A DNA stretch of 64,000 nucleotides from Ancistrus triradiatus. Taxonomy: Eukaryota > Chordata > Actinopteri > Siluriformes > Loricariidae. A program made the position numbers and the translations under genes. Shown one piece after another: positions 58,411 to 64,000 of this stretch. Location: contig JAJAGP010000370.1 of the NCBI GenBank assembly GCA_025084515.1, positions 111,001-175,000 of the forward strand. The letters are read 5' to 3'. The notes under the pieces were generated by a model that was not told the origin of the DNA, searched no databases, and was given only the letters and a program-made list of their open reading frames with translations. Each line of letters starts with the position of its first letter. Positions within the stretch are counted from its first letter, which is position 1.

Positions 58411-60260
58411 GGAATAATCTGATGTTTTACCTGTGGTTATGTTGAATTAGTTATAATGTTTTTGCAACAAGATACATAAAAATGACCAAAAGATATCTTT
58501 CGCAAACATTGCAGTTACACTGAGTGCCAGGTAACTTATTGGCTACATTCTATTGTGTGGAAAGTAACAGTATTAATTTATTTTTCATTTATAGCGATTG
58601 TTGGGTTAATACTTATTTTTAGCACTGAAATGAATTTGTCATGATTTTCCTTTATTTAAAATGGCGAAAGCCCAAAACCAAAATGACTGAACATATGACA
58701 TCACAGTCAAAAGGTATTATGAGTGTTTAACTTGCCCATCTGTGATTTATGCACTGAAAAAAAGTTTCACATAATTATTCAAGATTAAATATTATGAAGT
58801 GTTTTTGCTTAAATAGCTTACTTTCACAGTAAACAGCAGTGAAACCTAATTACTAAAGTTAATTTATCCTAATGAAATAAAACAAATGAACAAAACAATG
58901 AGTTGCAATTTTTGGTACCAGTGTGTTTAATTATTTGTAAAACCTCTATTTTCTGCATAACTGCACTAATTCTCCTGTAAAGCATAAAGAGAAACAAGGA
59001 ATCTGAGACACTCCTCAGTGTGGAGTCTCTGCAGATCTTTCAGGGTATTACATCTTGTGTTTTGGAGCCTCCTCTTTATAACACACGTTTGTAAAGGGTT
59101 TATGTTAGGCACTAGCATAACTATGTAATGGCCACATTCAATTTTTTTCTGTTGTGTTGGACTATTTTGATATTTAATAAAAACAAAGCTTGTGAGTTGG
59201 TGTTAAATGTGTTTGAATAGTGGTGTTTCATTTTGAAATTGTGATTTACAAGAGGAGAGTGACAGTAACTTTAACACAAATCTGGTGATTACAATGGTAA
59301 CAAATACAAGGTTTTTAAACAAGAATTTGAGACAGATGCACGTATCAGATTAGATGCTAATGATCAAATAGATTAGGCAAAAAAGCAGGTTTTGGCTGGC
59401 AGACTGAACACAATCAGTACAACATCATCTTAGCATGGACGTAGGTTTGTGAGCAGATGTGGTTGGTGCGATTGGGGAAACACTGGTGGGAGGCTGTTGT
59501 AATTCACCTGTTGTTTACACACTTCTGCTCAGTTTAAATTGGCATCAGCTGCACACTTCCTCACAGTCAGCCTATCCATGGTCCCCCAGAACTCTCCAAA
59601 GGAATCCACACGTCAGCTGCATCTTAGTCGTGACTGCTGAAGTGTGAACCTGAAAAACACTTGTTTTGGTTATTTTGCATTTCCTCTCAGTTCCTCACCC
59701 CTCCCTCACTTGTTCTGTGATCAGTCATGTTCTGTTTGCTTTCCATGGGCTTCTAGTATTTGTCTTTTCATGAGAACTGATTGAACTCTCACTATAATGA
59801 AACTGAGGATGAAGGGTGTCTCTCTCTGACCGATCTCTTGCAGCCAGCTTATTCAAGTGTGTTGCTAGCACATGCCGATGTCTCTTTGAGAGTCCTCCAT
59901 CACAAGCTGTTGTAACATTTGCTTGATAACTGCAGGCAATCAGGCTTCTTGTGCCAAGTGCAAATCATGAAATGATGCTATTCTCTAAAAATCTTGGAGG
60001 TCAGTGGAGGAAAGTGAGATTGAAGGAAGGAGTTGAAAACGTCACTGAGATGACAGCCCTAGTCTTTGTGTCTCCTTCAGTAAACACCCGTTCTCTGGTG
60101 AGTTAGTGGAAGGAAGCATGGCTTCGAGCCTGGATGGGGGCCTCCATCTGTCCTCAGGCTTAACATGCTTCAGTGCTTCATGCAGGTGTCAGCTTTTCTT
60201 AGTTTTTCTCTTTTAACACGTACGCACATTGATTGAACTAGAGATTGAACAACATGGATC
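58411..60260. other. No supported feature
   Basis: No element recognised. The open stretch 59459-59647 has no family motif. Confidence 0.4.
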
Positions 60261-60267
60261 ACAATAT

Positions 60268-60480
60268 ACAGTGGGGGCTAAAAGTCAGAGACCACTAGTG
60301 AAAATACTTCCATTTTGCATAATTTTCCTTAATACAATACTCTAGTTTAATCCAGTGTTGTTAATTACAAATGGTATAATCAGCGTAAGAGTTTGATTGA
60401 TTGAATAGTTGAATCTTTGATAAAAAAAATCTTTTGATACATTTCAGAATGTATTAGTACAGTAAATCCCCTAGATATGA
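60268..60480. mobile_element. Tc1-like terminal fragment, family F
   Basis: It starts ta|cagtgggggctaaaagtcag and 'agaccactagtgaaaat', a Tc1-type terminal repeat. No partner end or transposase seen downstream. Confidence 0.5.
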
Positions 60481-61400
60481 ACCAATTTTAGCCTAAGCAT
60501 CCAGCTTGTGAGCATCAAACACCTGATCTCGTTTACTGATCTCTACAAAATACATTGATTGTTATGGCTTGCCACTTCTTAGCGAGGATCTCACTGCATT
60601 TATGCCTAATACCACACTTTCAGGGTTTTAAAAAGTCCAATAATTCTACAAAAAGGAGGTGCATATACTGTATACAGGTGGTGTCATGAACATGGTAATA
60701 CCGTGGGAAGTGGACTACACTTCCCAGGCTCCATCGCTCCTTCTACGATGCGTCACTTTTGTTTATGTTCTGACTTGACTTTTGTTTATTTCAGCTATTA
60801 CTAGTCTCGGTCTCCTTAGTTCGGATATTTTAACCCTGCATTTCCTTTTGTCATGAAGAGAGTTTGTTTTGCTTCTGTGTGGTTTGAACTGTTACAGTTT
60901 TGCTCCCTGTGTGTTTGGTATTTTCCCCCTTTGGCTGTAATGACAGCGTGCACATGAGCTAGCATGGACTCGGATCTGATGAGCCATGTTATCTCAGCAA
61001 AATGAGTCGGGAACCGAAGTAGATGAGTTCTGAGGTGATTGAGAATCTTTTTCACTCCCACCTGTGCCAATCATTAATTGGCTTTTGTGGTGGATGTGCT
61101 GATTGGCTGATTAAGTCTGGAGTTATAAGACAGATTTTTATGTCATATTATGATTATTGTAATTAAGACCTCTGTCATTAAAGTGAATGGTGGTTTATCG
61201 GATGATCATTAAACATCACTGCTCTGCAAGTACTGTATATCAATGATTTAGCCAACAGGTCAAACACATCAACAGCAATTGTAATGTAACAAATGGAGAA
61301 GGGTTCTACATAAAGCCCAATTCAAATGTACATATGTAGCATATTTATATTTGTTATATATTTGGTATTTTTATATGTAATTAGTAATGTATGTGTGTAT
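60481..61400. other. No supported feature
   Basis: No element or coding motif recognised. Confidence 0.4.
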
Positions 61401-61402
61401 TG

Positions 61403-61404
<2 letters not shown>

Positions 61405-61438
<34 letters not shown>
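61405..61438. repeat. (GT)n microsatellite
   Basis: About seventeen GT units leading into the TA-rich tract. Confidence 0.97.
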
Positions 61439-61439
<1 letters not shown>

Positions 61440-61442
<3 letters not shown>

Positions 61443-61699
61443 ATGGTAGTATATATATGTGTCACTGTATGTATATATAGATATATAGATTATATATAAT
61501 ATATATATAGATATTATATGATATATATGATATATATACCACACTCACTCTCTTCACACACACACACACACACACACCACACATATATCTATATATATGA
61601 TATATATATATATATATGATATATAGATTATATATATATATATGTGTGTGTGTGTGTATATATCGGATAATCGTATATATAGATAGATATATATATATA

Positions 61700-61741
<42 letters not shown>

Positions 61742-61845
61742 GATAAGCGACATAACTCTCTCACACCACAACACAACAAATATGTAGATGTATATATTGT
61801 ATCATATAATATATATGTATATATGTATATAGTAGATATATATAT

Positions 61846-61912
<67 letters not shown>

Positions 61913-62098
61913 GATAAGATATTATAGATAATATAATATATATGTGTGGGGTATGCATGTGTTGTATATATATGTATGTATGTGTGTGTGTGTGTGTATA
62001 TATATGTATGTTATTATATATATTATATATACAAATGTATTATGTATGTAATATGTGTGTGTGTGTGGTGTGGTGTATGTGTATGTATTATATATATA

Positions 62099-62138
<40 letters not shown>

Positions 62139-62165
62139 TATATATATATATATATATATAAAAAC
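61440..62165. repeat. Compound (TA)n/(TG)n/(CA)n tract of about 0.7 kb
   Basis: Almost entirely alternating purine-pyrimidine sequence, with TA runs of 30-70 bases, TG runs and a CA run at about 61556-61577, separated by short unique bits. The many open frames here (YIYIYI-type) are products of the repeat and not genes. Confidence 0.95.
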
Positions 62166-62169
62166 ATAT

Positions 62170-62670
62170 GAAAAAATACACAATATGTATCAATGTATTT
62201 GCTTGTCTCCTTCCTGCGGGCTATTTCACAAAGTGAGCGCTTAAAAGCCATGCTCATTTTAAATGGCTTTCAGGCTATTTTGGTTCCACTTACAAAATAC
62301 AGATGTGTTCTATTCTCAAGTATTCAGTGCAGGATTTGTAACCAGACTTGTGCATGTGCACATGATTTTTAAACAACCCCAATTTATCACTTTCAGGTAT
62401 TTCCAAACATGTATAAAAACACAAATTTTTCTCTAATTGGCAGGAATTCCTTACTGGACTACAAACAATAAGAAACATTATTATGAGCGAAGGAAATTAT
62501 TAAAGCCACAGGGGCAGCTTAATTGGCTTAACGGGAAAGTAAACATTTTAAAACATTTTGAGTGTTTCAATTTGTTATTGGAGAACATATACCCTTAATG
62601 TAATTGAATGTGTTCTTGAGTGGTCCTACCCACCAAACAAGGGAGTACCAAACTATTAAAATATTAAATT
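62170..62670. other. No supported feature
   Basis: No element recognised. Confidence 0.4.
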
Positions 62671-62689
62671 AACATGAAGTATATTTTAA

Positions 62690-62902
62690 TTAGAGCAACT
62701 AGAAAGAAAGCTGCTATGACAGCTACTGTGGGGCCTCCTACAGCAGACCTGACTTCAAGAGAGGAGCTAGCACTGAACCAAAACAGGAGGCATCCCCTCA
62801 CTTTTGAGGTGCACAAACCACCATTACACATTAGTATTGGAGAATTTGCTGACTCTCTGAATGTGCCCAAAGCTTCCAAATGGTTAAATCCTTTGACTTT
62901 AT
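62690..62902 (+). pseudogene. Possible Harbinger/PIF Myb-SANT accessory protein remnant
   Basis: The plus strand reads 'KKAAMTATVGPPTADLTSREE' followed by 'LALNQNRRHP', resembling the Gly/Pro-rich 'GGP...LT..EE.AL..N.GRP' linker of Myb/SANT-like proteins of Harbinger elements in fish. The DNA-binding domain itself is not visible. Identification is from memory of the motif. Confidence 0.35.
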
Positions 62903-63009
62903 GAACTGACAGCTTTATTTTGTTTTTGGTGTCAGAATTATGCATGTATAATTCAAAAAATTCCATTTGCTTGAATGTGTACACCTTTTTTTCAACTGGA
63001 TAAAAATAA

Positions 63010-63340
63010 AATTCTGCATAAACATGACGAAAATCATCATCAGATTTTCACTCAGATTTGCCCTACAAACAAACTAAGAGAACCCAACTGAACAAATGAA
63101 ACAACTATTAAACTTGGCCATTTATTTATTTTGAAGAAAATGTTCTAAATATTGTGTAAGTGTATGACAAAAGTACTTTAACCTTTGTTTTCAGTATCTG
63201 GTGTGACAGCTGTGTTCAGCAGTAACTGCAACTAAATAGTTAATTAACTGTTGATCAGTCCTGCACATTGACTTGGAGGAATTTGAGCCCATTCGTCAGT
63301 ATTGCACTGTTTCAGCTCTTTGATGTTGGTGGGTCTCCTC
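63010..63340 (-). mobile_element. Tc1-like remnant, related to family A
   Basis: 'atcatcagattttcac' near the left and 'cagtaactgcaactaaa', 'gatcagtcctgcac', 'ttggaggaatttgagcccattc' match the left end and adjacent transposase C-terminal region of 25479-27029 at lower identity. Confidence 0.65.
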
Positions 63341-63700
63341 TTGGTTTTCACACTGATATGCATTGTTTGCTCTGACATCTTGTGTGTGATTTTCTAAATT
63401 ATGTCCAGCAACTGAATTTAGGATGAGTGGACTTCAGTCAAGGTATAGAAACATCTCAAAGATGATTAATAGAACTGTGAGGCTCCCAGAGCTAAATTTC
63501 AAGAGTCATAGCAAAGGGTCTGAATACTTATTTCCATGCAATATTTGTTTTTTCTTCTTAAAAAATTTTCAAATATTTCAAAAATTATGATTGCAAATTC
63601 TCATTATTGAGAATTTAATGCAGATTAATGGGGGAAGAAAAACTTTATTTTATTTTTTTATTTTAGCACAAGGCTTCTACATCATAAAATGCATTGCAGA
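63341..63700. mobile_element. Tc1-like terminal fragment of another family
   Basis: 'acttcagtcaaggtatagaaacatctcaa', 'catagcaaagggtctgaatac' and 'ttttagcacaaggc' resemble terminal sequence of a further Tc1 family, also seen at 36986-37276. It joins the preceding remnant without a gap. Confidence 0.55.
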
Positions 63701-63782
63701 CACATCTTCACAAGTTTTATGCAAGGGAAATGAACCAAAGCCATGATTGCAAAATGTGAGTTATTTTCCATAAAGTTATGGG

Positions 63783-64000
63783 TGGTATAGTGGCGCATGT
63801 GATTAGTGTGGTCACCTCACTGGTCCAGCGATCCCCGGTTCGAACTCAAGGTTGTTCCAATCTCGTCTTCTGCCTGTGTGGAGATTGCAAGTCCTCCCTG
63901 AGCGGCATGACCTTACTCTGGGTGATCCGGTTTCCTCCCACATTCCAAAGACATGCATTAGGATATTGTATAAATTGGCCCAGTGTGAATGTGTATGAGT
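63783..64000 (+). repeat. tRNA-head SINE, second SINE family, cut by window edge
   Basis: Head with 'gtggtcacctcac' and B-box-like 'ccggttcgaactc', then 'tgtgtggagattgcaagt' and 'ggtttcctcccacattccaaag'. The 3' end lies outside the window. Confidence 0.75.

Noticed and set aside
60064..60104. A 17-base micro-exon (cttcag before it, gtgagt after it)
   Set aside because: Too short to support without transcript data, and nothing around it codes for a recognised protein.
61462..62244. Several ORFs of 65-105 codons rich in Tyr and Ile
   Set aside because: They are translations of TA/TG repeats on both strands.

Overview
The window looks like nuclear DNA of a ray-finned fish. The support is one spliced vertebrate gene (dlk2), tRNA-derived SINEs with the conserved fish-type 'gcgtctgctaaatg' tail, at least eight Tc1/mariner terminal families, CR1/L2-like and RTE-like LINE pieces, hAT and pogo-like elements, and long microsatellites. 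A catfish or related otophysan is my guess from the repeat mix; nothing in the sequence proves it. There is no prokaryotic gene organisation, CRISPR array or phage.

The one certain gene is the 5' part of dlk2 (delta-like non-canonical Notch ligand 2), on the minus strand. Four exons join in perfect frame: signal-peptide exon 15569-15657, EGF1 exon 3409-3487, EGF1/EGF2 exon 1618-1748 and EGF3 exon 1403-1547. The remaining EGF repeats, transmembrane segment and tail must lie beyond the left edge. Intron sizes are very uneven: about 12.1 kb, 1.66 kb and 70 bp. The long first coding intron holds Tc1 pieces, SINEs, a foldback element and a palindromic repeat.

From 15.7 to 39.4 kb there is no supported gene. 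This stretch has Tc1 remnants (20.3, 23.9, 24.95, 28.8, 32.0, 36.8-37.9 kb), a complete but frameshifted Tc1 copy (25479-27029), a deleted LTR retrotransposon (27.08-28.16 kb) carrying a Penelope-like insertion with a hammerhead-like motif, a SINE with an 11-bp target duplication (28406-28741) and several microsatellites. At 39.47-39.98 kb a CpG-rich block with a YY1-type motif ends in a strong plus-strand splice donor. It is probably the promoter and non-coding first exon of a gene transcribed away from dlk2. In mammals the divergent neighbour of DLK2 is TJAP1, so tjap1 is a reasonable guess, but I found no coding exon of it here.

The right third is mostly mobile DNA: a deleted pogo-like element (41746-42314), three pieces of one CR1/L2-like LINE, a Tc1 element interrupted by a SINE (46537-48213), a hAT-type element with an exact 8-bp duplication and a nested RTE-like LINE (48984-50445), a Tc1 deletion derivative (51072-52029), a second hAT-type element with a BED-finger remnant (56476-57632), a roughly 0.7 kb TA/TG tract (61.44-62.17 kb), a possible Harbinger accessory-gene remnant and more Tc1/SINE pieces to the end.

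I did not find an undescribed functional system. The most informative items are the dlk2 gene model, the Penelope-like insertion with its hammerhead-like core and 14-bp duplication, the nested transposon layers datable by their duplications, and the orphan CpG promoter at 39.5 kb.
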